Source of the DNA: Polyangium sp. y55x31
GTDB lineage: Bacteria; Myxococcota_A; Polyangia; Polyangiales; Polyangiaceae
Length of the DNA: 64,000 bases
NCBI RefSeq assembly: GCF_029946505.1
Contig: NZ_JARZHG010000036.1
Coordinates: 52,399 to 116,398, forward strand
Direction: 5' to 3'
The notes under the pieces are model-generated. The model made no database searches. It was not told where the DNA came from and saw nothing but the letters and a program-made list of their open reading frames with translations. Numbering within the stretch: position 1 is the stretch's first letter; every line of letters starts with the position of its first letter. This document shows, piece by piece, positions 7,135 through 18,071 of this stretch. Both the position numbers and the translations under genes were made by a program.

Positions 7135-9861
7135 ATGCGTTTCTCGCCGGGGGAGTCCTTCGACCGCTACGTCATCGAGTCGCTCTTGGGCGAGGGTGGC
7201 ATGGGCGAGGTGTACCGCGCCGAGGACACCCGCCTCCGCCGCAAAATCGCGCTCAAGGTGCTGCGCCGCGGCGACGAGGCCGACAGCGAGACGTGGGGCC
7301 GTGCGGTCGCGCGTATGCTCCGCGAGGCGCGCGCGGTCGCGGCGCTCTCCCATCCGGGCATCGTCGCCATCTACGACGTCGGCGAGCACGACGGCGCCCC
7401 GTTCATCGCGATGGAGCTCGTCGAGGGCCGCCCTTTGCGTGCCCTCGTCGGCGGGGACGAACCCCTCGGTACGCGCCTGCGGATCCTCCTCGAGATCGCG
7501 CGGGCCCTCTCGGCCGCGCATCAGGCGGGCCTCGTGCATCGCGACGTCAAACCCGAGAACGTCGTCGTGCGCGCCGACGGCGCCGTCAAAGTCCTCGATT
7601 TCGGAATCGCTCGCAAGCTCTCGCGCGCGAGCGCCGATCCGCTCGGGCCCACGGCGGACGGCGCGCTCTCCACGATGACGGCCGAGGGCGCGCTCGTCGG
7701 CACCCCGGCATACATGGCGCCCGAGCAGCTCCGCGGCGAGGAGATCGACGCGCGCGCCGATCAGTTCGCCTGGGGCGTCCTCGCGTATGAATTGCTCGCG
7801 GGCAAGCTCCCGTTTCGTTCGGACAAGGGCGCCGTCAGCCTCATGGCCTCGATCCTGAGCGACGAACCGCCGAAGCTCACCAGCGTGCCCGACGGCGTCT
7901 GGCAAATCGTCGCGCGTGCCCTCGCGAAGGAGCCCGAGGCGCGATTCGCCTCGATGGACGAGATCGCCCAGAACCTCCGCGCCTTCGTCACCGCGGAGGA
8001 CACGAAGGCCATCACGAGCCGCCGCAACGTCGTCCTCGTCTCGACGGGTGATACCCGCGCGCCCGTCGCCGCCTCGATCCCGCCCGCGACGGCTGCGCGC
8101 AAGCCCTGGGTGGTCGCGGCGTCCGTCGTCGCCCTGCTCGCGGCCGGCGCTGCCGCGTTTGCCCTTCGCAAGGCGCCGGCCGACGTGCAGGCCTCGCAGG
8201 CGCCGGGATCGGCGGCCGCTCTTGCCGGCCCCGCGCCCACGGCCGTCACCGAATTGCCCGTGCCGCCCACGGACAGCGCGGCGGCGCGGCTTGCATTTCG
8301 CGAGGGGCTCCAGGCGATCCGGGATGCCACCTGGGACACGGCGATTGCCGCATTCGATCGGGCGCGCAAGGCCGATCCTGGCATGGCCGCGGCGCACCTC
8401 CGGTATGCGGCGCTCCAGAGCTCGTTCGACATCAACGCGGCCCGCGAGGCGTTTCGCAAGGCGATCGGCCTCCGCGCCTCCCTCTCCGAGCGCGACCAGG
8501 CGTTCCTCGACGCGCTCGAGCCGATGGTCCAGAACGACCCCGGCGATTGCGCCACGTCGGCCCGGAGGTTCGAGGCCCTCGTGGCGAAATGGCCCGGCGA
8601 CGCGGAGCTCGTCTTCTGGCAGGCGCGCCAGCACCTCCACGCCACGAAAAACGCTGATCCCGACCGGGTCCTTTCGCTCGCCAATCGCTGCGTCGAGCTC
8701 GACCCTCAATATGCCGATTGCTGGCAGACGAAGCAGTTTGCCCTGAAGCCCCTCGGCCGGTACGAGGAGGCGCTCGTCGCGCTCGAAAAATGCATCGAGG
8801 TCTCGGCCGGCGCGGTCGATTGCCTGAACGACAAGATCAAGATCGTCTCGTCGCTCGGCCAGTGTGATCTCGCGGCGGAGACAGCGCGGCGGTGGATGGC
8901 CAAGGAGCCCTCCTCGCCGAAGCCGCACGTGATGCTCGGCGCCGCGCTCTACGGCGCGGGCGAGCCCGAGGCGGCCGTCCGCGCGGCGCTCGACCAGGCG
9001 GAGCGGCGCTTCCGGGCCGCGGGCCAGCTCTGGCACGCGGAGGACCTCGTGGTCCGCCGCGCGGCGTCGTTCGGCGAGTTCACGACGGCGGCCCGCGCCG
9101 CCGATTCGCTCGTGACCATGACGCCGCCGCTGCCGCAGGACGAGGTCGCCGTGTATCAGCTACGGACCTTCGCGCGCGTGGAGCTCGGCGACCTCGAGGG
9201 AGCGGCCGCGGTCGCGGACGAATTCCTCGCGAAGAGCGCCCTCCGGACGTCGTACTTCGAGCTCGACGGCGTCCTCGATCCCACCGTGTACATGCATTCG
9301 CTGCGGCTCCGCGCCGGCAAGGAATCACGCGACGAATACGAGGCGGCGCGGTCTTCGTGGCTCGCGAAGCAGGACCTCACCACCGTCGTGGGGCGGAAGA
9401 AGGCCTGGGACGCGGCGTATGCCTGGCCCGCGTATTCGCCCGAGCTCGCGCGGGAGGCCCTCGCCAAGGAGGAGGAGCTCATGCGGCTCTCCGCCGGCGA
9501 GCGCGAGACCGGCGGCGCGCACTGGCTGAGCTCCCTCGCGCACGTCCGCCTGCTCGCCGGCCGCGAAAGCGAAGCGCTCCCGTACCTGGAGAAGGCCACG
9601 CAGGTGTGCCCGACCCCGTGGCAAGCCACGTGGTACGTCGAGCAGCAGGCGCACCTCGGCATCGCGCGCGAGGCCAAGGGCGACAAACCCGGCGCTTGCA
9701 GCGCGTATCGCGGCGTCCTCTCGCGCTGGAGCAATCCGAAGGAATCGGCCACGGCGCGCGAGGTCGAGAAGCGAGCCAAGGGCCTCGGCTGTGGGTTCCT
9801 CGCGGAGGGGGGGCTCGCGGGGCCTCGCTCGCCGCGGACCTCGAATCCGAACGCTGGCTGA
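7135..9861 (+). CDS. Membrane Ser/Thr protein kinase with C-terminal TPR-like sensor (array member C)
   Basis: This is the third complete member, 908 residues long. The kinase domain has GEGGMGEV at 19-26, Lys41, HRD 135-137 and DFG 155-157. A single transmembrane helix lies near 325-344, followed by about 560 residues of TPR-like helices with CVEL..QYADC and CIEVSAGAVDC Cys pairs. The last residues run past the KGLGC family tail with a short Gly/Pro-rich extension. It has its own upstream gap of 57 bp containing TACGAT at 7120-7125, a possible -10 element, so it may be transcribed separately from members A and B. The activation segment contains several Thr and Ser residues (LSTMTAEGALVGTPAYMAPE) suited to autophosphorylation. 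Confidence 0.9.
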   Translation: MRFSPGESFDRYVIESLLGEGGMGEVYRAEDTRLRRKIALKVLRRGDEADSETWGRAVARMLREARAVAALSHPGIVAIYDVGEHDGAPFIAMELVEGRPLRALVGGDEPLGTRLRILLEIARALSAAHQAGLVHRDVKPENVVVRADGAVKVLDFGIARKLSRASADPLGPTADGALSTMTAEGALVGTPAYMAPEQLRGEEIDARADQFAWGVLAYELLAGKLPFRSDKGAVSLMASILSDEPPKLTSVPDGVWQIVARALAKEPEARFASMDEIAQNLRAFVTAEDTKAITSRRNVVLVSTGDTRAPVAASIPPATAARKPWVVAASVVALLAAGAAAFALRKAPADVQASQAPGSAAALAGPAPTAVTELPVPPTDSAAARLAFREGLQAIRDATWDTAIAAFDRARKADPGMAAAHLRYAALQSSFDINAAREAFRKAIGLRASLSERDQAFLDALEPMVQNDPGDCATSARRFEALVAKWPGDAELVFWQARQHLHATKNADPDRVLSLANRCVELDPQYADCWQTKQFALKPLGRYEEALVALEKCIEVSAGAVDCLNDKIKIVSSLGQCDLAAETARRWMAKEPSSPKPHVMLGAALYGAGEPEAAVRAALDQAERRFRAAGQLWHAEDLVVRRAASFGEFTTAARAADSLVTMTPPLPQDEVAVYQLRTFARVELGDLEGAAAVADEFLAKSALRTSYFELDGVLDPTVYMHSLRLRAGKESRDEYEAARSSWLAKQDLTTVVGRKKAWDAAYAWPAYSPELAREALAKEEELMRLSAGERETGGAHWLSSLAHVRLLAGRESEALPYLEKATQVCPTPWQATWYVEQQAHLGIAREAKGDKPGACSAYRGVLSRWSNPKESATAREVEKRAKGLGCGFLAEGGLAGPRSPRTSNPNAG

Positions 9862-9958
9862 CGTTTTGGCCGCGCTGCGCGCGACGGTAGGCGCGCGCCG
9901 GCTTGCCACGTAAGATGCGCCGTCCCTTCGATTTCGAGCAGCCCCCCAGAGACCGCTC

Positions 9959-11593
9959 ATGACCGCCCCCCGAAGAGCCCCCGAAGAGCCTGCCGTGTCG
10001 GACCCCGAGCGCCTCCTCCGCGACGCCACGCGGCTCCAGCTCGAGCTTGCCCGGATCGGAAGCCTCCTCCGCGAGCGCGGCGGCGACCTCGCGCGGGACC
10101 TGCCGCAGGACATCGACGCCGTGATCACGCAGCTCTCCGACTTTCGCGCGAGCCTCGACACGGATCGGCGCGAGCAGGAGGGCGCGATGTCGCGCGAGGC
10201 GCAGGCCGCGCTCTTCGAGGTCGGCAAGGCGATCACCTCGTCGCTCGACCTCAAGACCGTGCTGAACCAGTGCATGGACTCCGTGATCGAATTGACGAAG
10301 GCCGAGCGCGGCTACCTCGTCCTCGTCGACCAGCACGGCAGGCTCGACGTCCAGGTCGCGCGGAACCTCGATCAGGACACCATTCGCAGCATGGAGTTTG
10401 CGTATTCGAGCTCCGTGGTCGAGGAGGTCTTGAAGAGCGAGCGCAGCGTGCTCACGAGCAATGCGCAGACGGACGAGCGATTCGCGCTCCAGCGCAGCGT
10501 GGCGATGTTCCGGCTGACCAGCATCATGGCCGCGCCGCTGCGCATCCGGGGCAAGGTGATCGGCGTCCTCTACGTGGACAACCGCGCCTTCACCGGGCAG
10601 TTCTCCCAGGCGAAGCTCGATTTGCTGGAGGCGTTCGCGGGGCAGGCCGCCATCGCGATCCACAATGCGAAGCTGTTCGGGCAGACCGACGAGGCGCTCA
10701 AGCAACGCCTCCTCGAGCTCGAGGGCCTCTACAAAGAGCTCGCCGTGGCCCGCGAGCGCGCCGAAAATGGCCTCGCGGCCGTCGAGCGCGAGATGCAGAT
10801 CGGCCGCGTCCTGCAATCCGAGTTCCTCCCGCGCGAGCTGCCCTCCTTGCCCGGCTGGCAGATCGCCTCGCGTTTCCTGCCGGCGCGCAAGCTCTCGGGC
10901 GATTTCTACGACGTCTTTCAGCTCGCCTCCGGCGAGGTCGCCGTCGCGATCGCCGACGTCTGCGACAAGGGCGTCGGCGCCGCGCTCTTCATGTCCCTCG
11001 TCCGCGGCCTGCTCCGCGCCTTCGCGCTCCGCGCAGCCGATCCGACCGAGGCCCTCGCGGCGATCACCCAGACGAACGATTACCTCGCGGAGAACCATGG
11101 CCGCACGGCCATGTTCACGACCCTCTTTTTCGGGCTCCTCGATCCGGAGACCGGCGAGCTCTCCTATATCAATTGCGGGCACGACGCGCCCATCGTCCTC
11201 GGCGCGACGGGCGAGGAGCGGCGCCTCGAATCCACGGGCCCCGCGCTCGGCGCCATTCGCGACGTCGAATTCGAAACGGGCCGCGTCATCCTCCTGCCGG
11301 GCGATTCCCTCGTGGCGTTCACCGACGGCGTGAGCGACGCGCTCGACCCGTCCGAGCGCCCGTTCAGCGAGGAGGCGTTCCTCTCGATTCTGCGCGGCGG
11401 CGCGCCCTCCGTCACGGCCATGCTCGGCGACGTCGTGGCCGCGCTCCGGAACCACATCGGCGGCGCCGCGCAGTTCGACGACATCACCCTGCTCGCGCTC
11501 CGTCGCAATCCCTCGCGCCGCGAGTTCCCGACGGGCCAGTACCGCGTCATCGAGCCGATTGCGCAGGGCTCGGGAAAGCGCAACCGCCGCTGA
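9959..11593 (+). CDS. GAF-domain PP2C (SpoIIE/RsbU-type) protein serine phosphatase
   Basis: This is a 544-residue soluble regulator. After an N-terminal helical segment comes a GAF domain (about 85-240; TSIMAAPLRI, GVLYVDN), then a coiled-coil linker (240-285). The PP2C_SIG phosphatase domain (about 295-530) carries the metal-binding acidic residues in SGDFYD (Asp315) and IADVCDKG (Asp333), together with FTDGVSDA and FDDITLLAL. Relatives dephosphorylate anti-sigma-factor antagonists or other phosphoserine proteins in response to GAF ligands. It follows the kinase array directly in the same orientation, which suggests it counters kinase signalling, although no specific substrate is visible. 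The ATG at 9959 opens the frame about 100 bp after kinase C, behind a TAAGAT hexamer at 9911. Confidence 0.9.
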   Translation: MTAPRRAPEEPAVSDPERLLRDATRLQLELARIGSLLRERGGDLARDLPQDIDAVITQLSDFRASLDTDRREQEGAMSREAQAALFEVGKAITSSLDLKTVLNQCMDSVIELTKAERGYLVLVDQHGRLDVQVARNLDQDTIRSMEFAYSSSVVEEVLKSERSVLTSNAQTDERFALQRSVAMFRLTSIMAAPLRIRGKVIGVLYVDNRAFTGQFSQAKLDLLEAFAGQAAIAIHNAKLFGQTDEALKQRLLELEGLYKELAVARERAENGLAAVEREMQIGRVLQSEFLPRELPSLPGWQIASRFLPARKLSGDFYDVFQLASGEVAVAIADVCDKGVGAALFMSLVRGLLRAFALRAADPTEALAAITQTNDYLAENHGRTAMFTTLFFGLLDPETGELSYINCGHDAPIVLGATGEERRLESTGPALGAIRDVEFETGRVILLPGDSLVAFTDGVSDALDPSERPFSEEAFLSILRGGAPSVTAMLGDVVAALRNHIGGAAQFDDITLLALRRNPSRREFPTGQYRVIEPIAQGSGKRNRR

Positions 11594-11636
11594 TCGAGGC
11601 GTTGAAAAACGCGGGGGACGCGGGTAGCCTTCGGGC

Positions 11637-12539
11637 GTGCTCGTCGTTGGTGGGAGACGCCTCTACGGCAAGGTCGAACAGGTAGGCAGCACCTACATCG
11701 CGACGACGTTCGCCTTCCTCCAGTTCTTGCCGCTCTTCCCCGTGCGGTCGCACATCGTCGTCGCCGAGGGCTCGGCCGACACGCACAAGGTCGTGCACAT
11801 CAAGATGAACTGGAAGAGCGTCGCGACGGGGTATCTCCGCGCGTACGGCATCGCTGCCACGCTCATCGCGCTCATCCCGGGCCTCGCCATGGCGGGCAAC
11901 TCGAAGGTGCCGACGGCGTATGTCGGCGCGGGCCTCGTGGTCGTCTGCGCGGGCCTGACCACGGCGGCGTTTTCGATGATCGGCCGCCTGAGCCGCGAGG
12001 AGAAGGCGCAGCGACTCATCTATGCGCGTTTCCTCGGGCACCCCGTGCATCCTTCGGTGCTCGACGAGGACGTGCGCGGCTCGATCGCCCAGAAGCTGCG
12101 TGATTTCCTGGAGGAGCGCGCGGCGGCCGTCATGACGGGCTCGAACTATCGCAAGGGCGGCCCCGTGAAGGCGGGCTATCGCGTGCTCGCGCTCGAGCCG
12201 TCGATGCGCGACCGTGAGTATCTCGAAGCCGCGTTCACGCTCGCCTGCATCGACGCCTCGCTCTCCGTGGGCCCGATGCGGACAGACGCGGAGCGCGTGC
12301 ACGGGGCGCTCTGGAACAAGCTGCTCGCGGAGCACCCGGATGTGCTCGAGGTCGTGCGGGACGCCGAGGTCGTGCAGCGCTCGTGGGTGAGCAGCGTGCT
12401 CGGGTTCGTCCCGCTCGTGGCGGCGCTCGGCGTGTGCTCGGTGATGCTCCTGCGCAACGACTACGTCTTCAAGTGGAAGCCGAGCACGGGCGAGAAGAAG
12501 ACCGAATACGGGTTCGTGCCGGAAGAGCTTTTGCGCTGA
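11637..12539 (+). CDS. Three-helix membrane protein of unknown function
   Basis: This 300-residue protein starts with GTG. Residues 1-60 form a short beta-rich head with a STYIATTFAFLQFLPLFP segment that resembles a re-entrant or membrane-edge stretch. Two transmembrane helices lie near 67-86 and 92-115, a long soluble helical domain spans about 116-250, and a third helix lies near 253-273 before a hydrophilic tail. I do not recognise the family. It sits 43 bp after the PP2C phosphatase gene in the same orientation, so the two may share a transcript. The GTG fits the beginning of homologous-looking sequence (GRRLYGKVEQVG), but the next usable start would remove the head, so the start is moderately certain. 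Confidence 0.7.
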   Translation: MLVVGGRRLYGKVEQVGSTYIATTFAFLQFLPLFPVRSHIVVAEGSADTHKVVHIKMNWKSVATGYLRAYGIAATLIALIPGLAMAGNSKVPTAYVGAGLVVVCAGLTTAAFSMIGRLSREEKAQRLIYARFLGHPVHPSVLDEDVRGSIAQKLRDFLEERAAAVMTGSNYRKGGPVKAGYRVLALEPSMRDREYLEAAFTLACIDASLSVGPMRTDAERVHGALWNKLLAEHPDVLEVVRDAEVVQRSWVSSVLGFVPLVAALGVCSVMLLRNDYVFKWKPSTGEKKTEYGFVPEELLR

Positions 12540-12560
12540 ACGTCGCGGAGAGCATGCGCC

Positions 12561-12590
12561 TTGTGGCGCCGAGGCTCCGCGCGGTACGAT
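12561..12590 (+). promoter_or_regulatory. Candidate promoter for the lipoprotein at 12623
   Basis: TTGTGG (12561-12566) and TACGAT (12585-12590) are separated by 18 bp, a sigma70-like arrangement. Transcription would start near 12597, leaving a leader of about 26 nt that contains the GGGAGGA ribosome-binding site before the ATG at 12623. The -35 match is partial. Confidence 0.35.
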
Positions 12591-12622
12591 CGTGGGCGTT
12601 TTCCCAGGGAGGAAACTCGTCC

Positions 12623-14098
<1,476 letters not shown>

Positions 14099-14135
14099 AG
14101 TTGACACTCTGCGGGCGTTGCTTTCCAATACTCGC

Positions 14136-16952
14136 ATGAGGCGATTCACGCGTGCTTCCTTGCTGTCTCTCGGCCTCGCGATTTCGTTCGTGCAGGCTTC
14201 CGGTTGTTCGGGCGACGGTGCGAACAACACTGCGGGCACAGCCGGCGGAGGAACCGGGGGGCAAGGGGGCGTCGCGGGGCAAGGCGGCGGCGGGCAGGGC
14301 GGCGGCCAGGGCGGGGAAGGCGGCGCTGCTTGCACGGACGGCGAGTCGCGCGCCTGTTACGACGCCGACCCCGCCACCGCCGACAGGGGCGAATGCAAGC
14401 AAGGCACGCAGACGTGCACAGGCTCGGTCTGGGGCGCGTGCACGGGGCAGGTCTTGCCGGCCTCCGAGGCGTGCGACGGCAAGGACGAGGATTGTAATGG
14501 CCAGGTCGACGACAACATCGCGGACGTGACCTGCGGGCTCGGCCAGTGCCAGGTGAAAGTCCCGGGCTGCGTGGACCATGAGGTCCCCGAATGCACGCCG
14601 CTCCCGCCGGCGACCGCCGAGGCCTGCGACGGCGTCGACGACGATTGCGACGGCATGATCGACGAGGGCTGCTCCTGCGAAGACGGCGACACGCAGTCCT
14701 GTTATTCGGGCGGCGCGGGCACGCAGGGCGTCGGTATCTGCAAGTCCGGCACGCAGACGTGCGTGGGCGGCGCGTGGGGCGCTTGCGAGGGCGAGACCGT
14801 GCCCGGCGTCGAGACCTGCAACGGCGCCGACGACGATTGCGACGGGAAAACCGACGAGGACCTCGGGCAGCTCAACTGCGGCGCCGGCGCTTGCTTCGTC
14901 AGCGTCGAGGCCTGCGTGAACGGCGCGCCGCAGACGTGCATGCCCGGCAATCCCAAGGCCGAGACGTGCAACGGCGTCGACGACGATTGCAACCTGCTCA
15001 TCGACGACGGCCTCGGCACCCTCTCCTGCGGCCTCGGCGCGTGCAAGACCACGGTGCAAGCGTGCATCGGCGGCCAGCCGCAGACGTGCATGCCGGGGCT
15101 CGGGACGGCCGAGGTCTGCGACGGCGTCGACAACGATTGCGACGGCAACACGGACGAGGGCAACCCCGGCGGCGGCGCGGGCTGCACGACGGAGCAACCG
15201 GGCGCCTGCGCGCAGGGGACGCAGGTCTGCACCGGCGGCATGCTCCAGTGCATGCCCACGGTCCAGCCCGTGGCCGAGTCCTGCAATGGCAAGGACGACG
15301 ATTGCGACGGGCAAGTCGACGAGCAGAACCCCGGCGGCGGGAGCGCCTGCAACACGGGGCAGCTCGGCATCTGCGCGGCCGGCACGACGGCCTGCCAGAA
15401 CGGCGCCCCCGTCTGCAATCCGAACAGCCAGCCCACCGTCGAGACCTGCGACGGGCTCGACAACAACTGCAACGGCGCGGTCGACGAGCAGAACCCCGGC
15501 GGGGGTGTGTCCTGCCAGACCGGCAAATCGGGCGTCTGCGCGTCGGGCACCACGGCCTGCCAGAACGGCCAGACCGCGTGCGTCCAGACGAACCAGCCGA
15601 GCCTGGAGATCTGCGACGGGCTCGACAACAACTGCAACGGCACGGTCGACGAGGGCAACCCGGGCAGCGGCGGCGTGTGTCCGACGGGCAAGCAGGGCGT
15701 CTGCGCCGTCGGCACCTACCAGTGCCAGAACGGCGGGCTCGTCTGCGTGTCCACGACGATGGCCTCGGCCGAGACCTGCGACAACAAGGACAACGATTGC
15801 GACGGGCTCGTCGACGAGAACAACCCCGGCGGCGGAATGGCCTGCGCGACGGGCCAGCAGGGCGTCTGCAGCGCCGGCACGTCGACGTGCTCGAACGGGG
15901 GCATCGTTTGCACTCCGACGATCCAGCCCTCGGCCGAGATCTGCGACAACAAGGACAACGACTGCGACGGCGTGGTCGACGAGGGCAACCCGGGCGGCGG
16001 CTCGGCGTGCCCGACGGGCCTGCAGGGCCTCTGCAGCACGGGCACGCAGGTTTGTCAGAACGGTACGATCTCGTGCGTGCCGACGATCATGCCGACGACC
16101 GAGGTCTGCGACAACAAGGACAACGACTGCGACGGCATGATCGACGAGAACAACGCGGGCGGCGGCGGCGCGTGCACGACGGGCCAGCAGGGCGTCTGCG
16201 GCGCGGGCACGTACGTTTGTCAGGGCGGCACGATCGCGTGCGTGGCCACGAAGACGCCGTCGGCCGAGATCTGCGACGGGCTCGACAACGATTGCGACGG
16301 CGTGGTCGACGAGGACAACCCGGGCGGCGGCGTGGCCTGCGGGACGGCGTATGCCGCGCCCTGCACGAACAACAAGACGATCTGCCAGAACGGCGTGCTC
16401 GTCTGCGGCGTGACGAACGTCTTCGAGGAGACGTTCGCGACCGCGACGGCGGCGAACGGCTACAACGGCTGGGCGCCCGGGACCGAATGGCAGATCGGTA
16501 CGGCCATGTCCTCGTCCGGGCACGACACCGGGTATGGCGACCCGTCGACGGATCACACGTCGACGGCCGACAACAAACTCGCCGGCGTGGTCATCGGCGG
16601 CAATGCCAGCACCCTCGCCACGCACCCGATGTATTACCTCACGAGCCCCATCATCAACACCGCCGGCGCAGGCTCGATCGTCCTCGATTTCTGGCGGTGG
16701 CTCAACAGCGACTACTCGCCGTACATGACGAACGTCATCGAGGTTTACAACGGGTCGACCTGGGTCGTCATCTGGCAGAGTGATACGACTTATATCAAGG
16801 ATGGATCCTGGAAAAACATCGTGCACGACATCACCACCTACAAGAACGCGGACCTGCGCGTGCGCTTCGGGTTCTCGATCGGCGAGACGTCGGGCCTGTA
16901 CGACATGTCCTCCTGGAACCTCGACGACGTCGTGATCCGCCGCTGCCAGTGA
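14136..16952 (+). CDS. Large lipoprotein with about twelve MopE-type Cys/Asp repeats and a C-terminal lectin/MAM-like domain
   Basis: The ATG at 14136 starts a signal peptide ending in a good lipobox (QASGC, Cys24). A TTG 18 bases upstream is less likely. A Gly/Gln-rich linker is followed by twelve copies of C(D/N)(G/N).D(D/N)(D/N)C(D/N)G..DE, spaced about 65-75 residues apart, each with a Cys-paired partner block such as CQTGKSGVCASGTTAC. The last 180 residues (from about 760) form an all-beta domain rich in aromatics (FWRWLNSDYSPYM, DLRVRFGFS, WNLDDVVIR), like MAM or concanavalin-type modules. The predicted place is the cell surface, and Ca2+ or metal binding by the acidic motifs is inferred from the MopE family. 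Its stop overlaps the next start (TGATG), so it is coupled to the SUMF1 lipoprotein. Confidence 0.85.
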   Translation: MRRFTRASLLSLGLAISFVQASGCSGDGANNTAGTAGGGTGGQGGVAGQGGGGQGGGQGGEGGAACTDGESRACYDADPATADRGECKQGTQTCTGSVWGACTGQVLPASEACDGKDEDCNGQVDDNIADVTCGLGQCQVKVPGCVDHEVPECTPLPPATAEACDGVDDDCDGMIDEGCSCEDGDTQSCYSGGAGTQGVGICKSGTQTCVGGAWGACEGETVPGVETCNGADDDCDGKTDEDLGQLNCGAGACFVSVEACVNGAPQTCMPGNPKAETCNGVDDDCNLLIDDGLGTLSCGLGACKTTVQACIGGQPQTCMPGLGTAEVCDGVDNDCDGNTDEGNPGGGAGCTTEQPGACAQGTQVCTGGMLQCMPTVQPVAESCNGKDDDCDGQVDEQNPGGGSACNTGQLGICAAGTTACQNGAPVCNPNSQPTVETCDGLDNNCNGAVDEQNPGGGVSCQTGKSGVCASGTTACQNGQTACVQTNQPSLEICDGLDNNCNGTVDEGNPGSGGVCPTGKQGVCAVGTYQCQNGGLVCVSTTMASAETCDNKDNDCDGLVDENNPGGGMACATGQQGVCSAGTSTCSNGGIVCTPTIQPSAEICDNKDNDCDGVVDEGNPGGGSACPTGLQGLCSTGTQVCQNGTISCVPTIMPTTEVCDNKDNDCDGMIDENNAGGGGACTTGQQGVCGAGTYVCQGGTIACVATKTPSAEICDGLDNDCDGVVDEDNPGGGVACGTAYAAPCTNNKTICQNGVLVCGVTNVFEETFATATAANGYNGWAPGTEWQIGTAMSSSGHDTGYGDPSTDHTSTADNKLAGVVIGGNASTLATHPMYYLTSPIINTAGAGSIVLDFWRWLNSDYSPYMTNVIEVYNGSTWVVIWQSDTTYIKDGSWKNIVHDITTYKNADLRVRFGFSIGETSGLYDMSSWNLDDVVIRRCQ

Positions 16953-17959
16953 TGAGCCAATCCCTCCACGGGCTCCTCCTCGGGGCCCTCCTCCTCACGA
17001 CCGCATGCACGAGCCGGGGACCGACGCCCGAAGTCGGGCCCTCGGCGCCGCCGCCCGCGCCGCTGCCGGTCGTCCCGAATCCGCCGTCGATCGTCGCGCC
17101 GCCGCTCGAACCCAAAAAGCCCCCGCCGCCCGCGCCGGTGGAGCCTGCGCCCGCGCCCCCGCAGGCGAGCGCGCTGCCGACACGCGTGGACGGCATGATC
17201 CTCGTGCCCGCGGGTCCTTTCACGATGGGCGCCGACAGCGGCGGCGAGCCCGACGAATGGCCGGCGCACACCGTGACGCTGCCGGCCTATTACCTCGACG
17301 AATTCGAGGTGACGAACGGCGACTATGCGCGCTGCATCGAGGCCAAAATTTGCCCGCCGCCCGAGCCGAGCAACGCGGAGCGCAATGGCGTGGGCCCGGA
17401 CAAACGTTTCCGGGGGCCGAAGCAGCCCGTGAGCAGCATCTCCTGGGACAGCGCGCGCGCCTATTGCAACTTCGTGGGCAAGCGCCTCCCGCGCGAGGCG
17501 GAGCTCGAGAAGGCGGCGCGCGGCGAGGGCGGCCGGCTTTATCCCTGGGGAAACTCGCCGCCCGGGCCCGAGCGCGCGGTCTTCGCGGCCAGCGTGACGG
17601 CGGATGTCGGGACACACCCTTCCGGGCGTGGTCCTTACGGGCACCACGACCTCGCCGGCAACGTCTGGGAGTGGGCCGAGGACGTCTACGACCCGTTCGC
17701 CTACAAGCGTCCCGGCGCCCTCGAGGGCCGCGGCGGCACGTGCGAGGAGGCCCTCGAAGCCTACGCGGAGCTCCGGCGCAAGAGGCAGCAGGGTTTTACC
17801 GGGTCGAACAAGATCCCCACCGAATGCGAGCGGGTCCTGCGCGGCGGCGGATTCAATTACCACGCGACGGGCCTGCGCTCGACGAACCGCGTCCACCACC
17901 CATCGCGCTACCGGATGGTGATGAGCGGGTTCCGGTGTGCGCGAGATGCCAAGGGGTAG
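16952..17959 (+). CDS. SUMF1/formylglycine-enzyme-fold lipoprotein lacking the catalytic cysteines
   Basis: The ATG at 16952 overlaps the preceding stop by one base; a GTG one codon earlier is also possible. The protein has a signal peptide with lipobox (LTTAC), a long Pro/Ala/Glu linker, then the SUMF1 domain. Its markers are MILVPAGPFTMG, DEWPAHTV.L..YYLD..EVTN..Y, PV..ISW..A.AYC, KRLPREAELEKAARG, LYPWGN, DLAGNVWEWAEDVYDP and LRGGGFNYHA....SGFRCA. In true formylglycine-generating enzyme two Cys residues follow the RGGSF block; here the aligned positions are Tyr and Leu, so oxidase activity is not expected. It may be a binding or structural envelope protein. An insertion of about 45 residues (GTCEEALEAYAELRRKRQQ) precedes the RGG block. 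Confidence 0.85.
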   Translation: MSQSLHGLLLGALLLTTACTSRGPTPEVGPSAPPPAPLPVVPNPPSIVAPPLEPKKPPPPAPVEPAPAPPQASALPTRVDGMILVPAGPFTMGADSGGEPDEWPAHTVTLPAYYLDEFEVTNGDYARCIEAKICPPPEPSNAERNGVGPDKRFRGPKQPVSSISWDSARAYCNFVGKRLPREAELEKAARGEGGRLYPWGNSPPGPERAVFAASVTADVGTHPSGRGPYGHHDLAGNVWEWAEDVYDPFAYKRPGALEGRGGTCEEALEAYAELRRKRQQGFTGSNKIPTECERVLRGGGFNYHATGLRSTNRVHHPSRYRMVMSGFRCARDAKG

Positions 17960-18013
17960 GATCGCGGCGACCCCGCCCGGGGACATCGACGATCGGAGAA
18001 CCGTCCCATGGTG

Positions 18014-18019
18014 TAGGAT
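18014..18019 (+). promoter_or_regulatory. Possible -10 element (TAGGAT) before the sigma factor
   Basis: TAGGAT lies 53 bases before the ATG at 18072. A second TAGGAT overlaps the stop codon of the previous gene at 17957. Neither has a clear -35 box, so only the recurrence of the hexamer in this window supports a promoter here. Confidence 0.25.
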
Positions 18020-18071
18020 GGACCGAGGGCACGACGTCGCTCGGCGTTCGGGCTCCGGGACCAACGCCACC

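Noticed and set aside
1732..9036. Very long antisense open frame (about 2430 codons) opposite the kinase genes
   Set aside because: It is an effect of G/C-ending codons on the opposite strand. The translation is Arg/Gly/Asp-rich with no domains, while the plus strand has perfect kinase motifs.
14101..14132. Perfect TTGACA (14101-14106) as -35 box for the twelve-repeat lipoprotein
   Set aside because: The best -10 lies 19-20 bp away and would put the transcription start at the ATG itself, without room for a leader.
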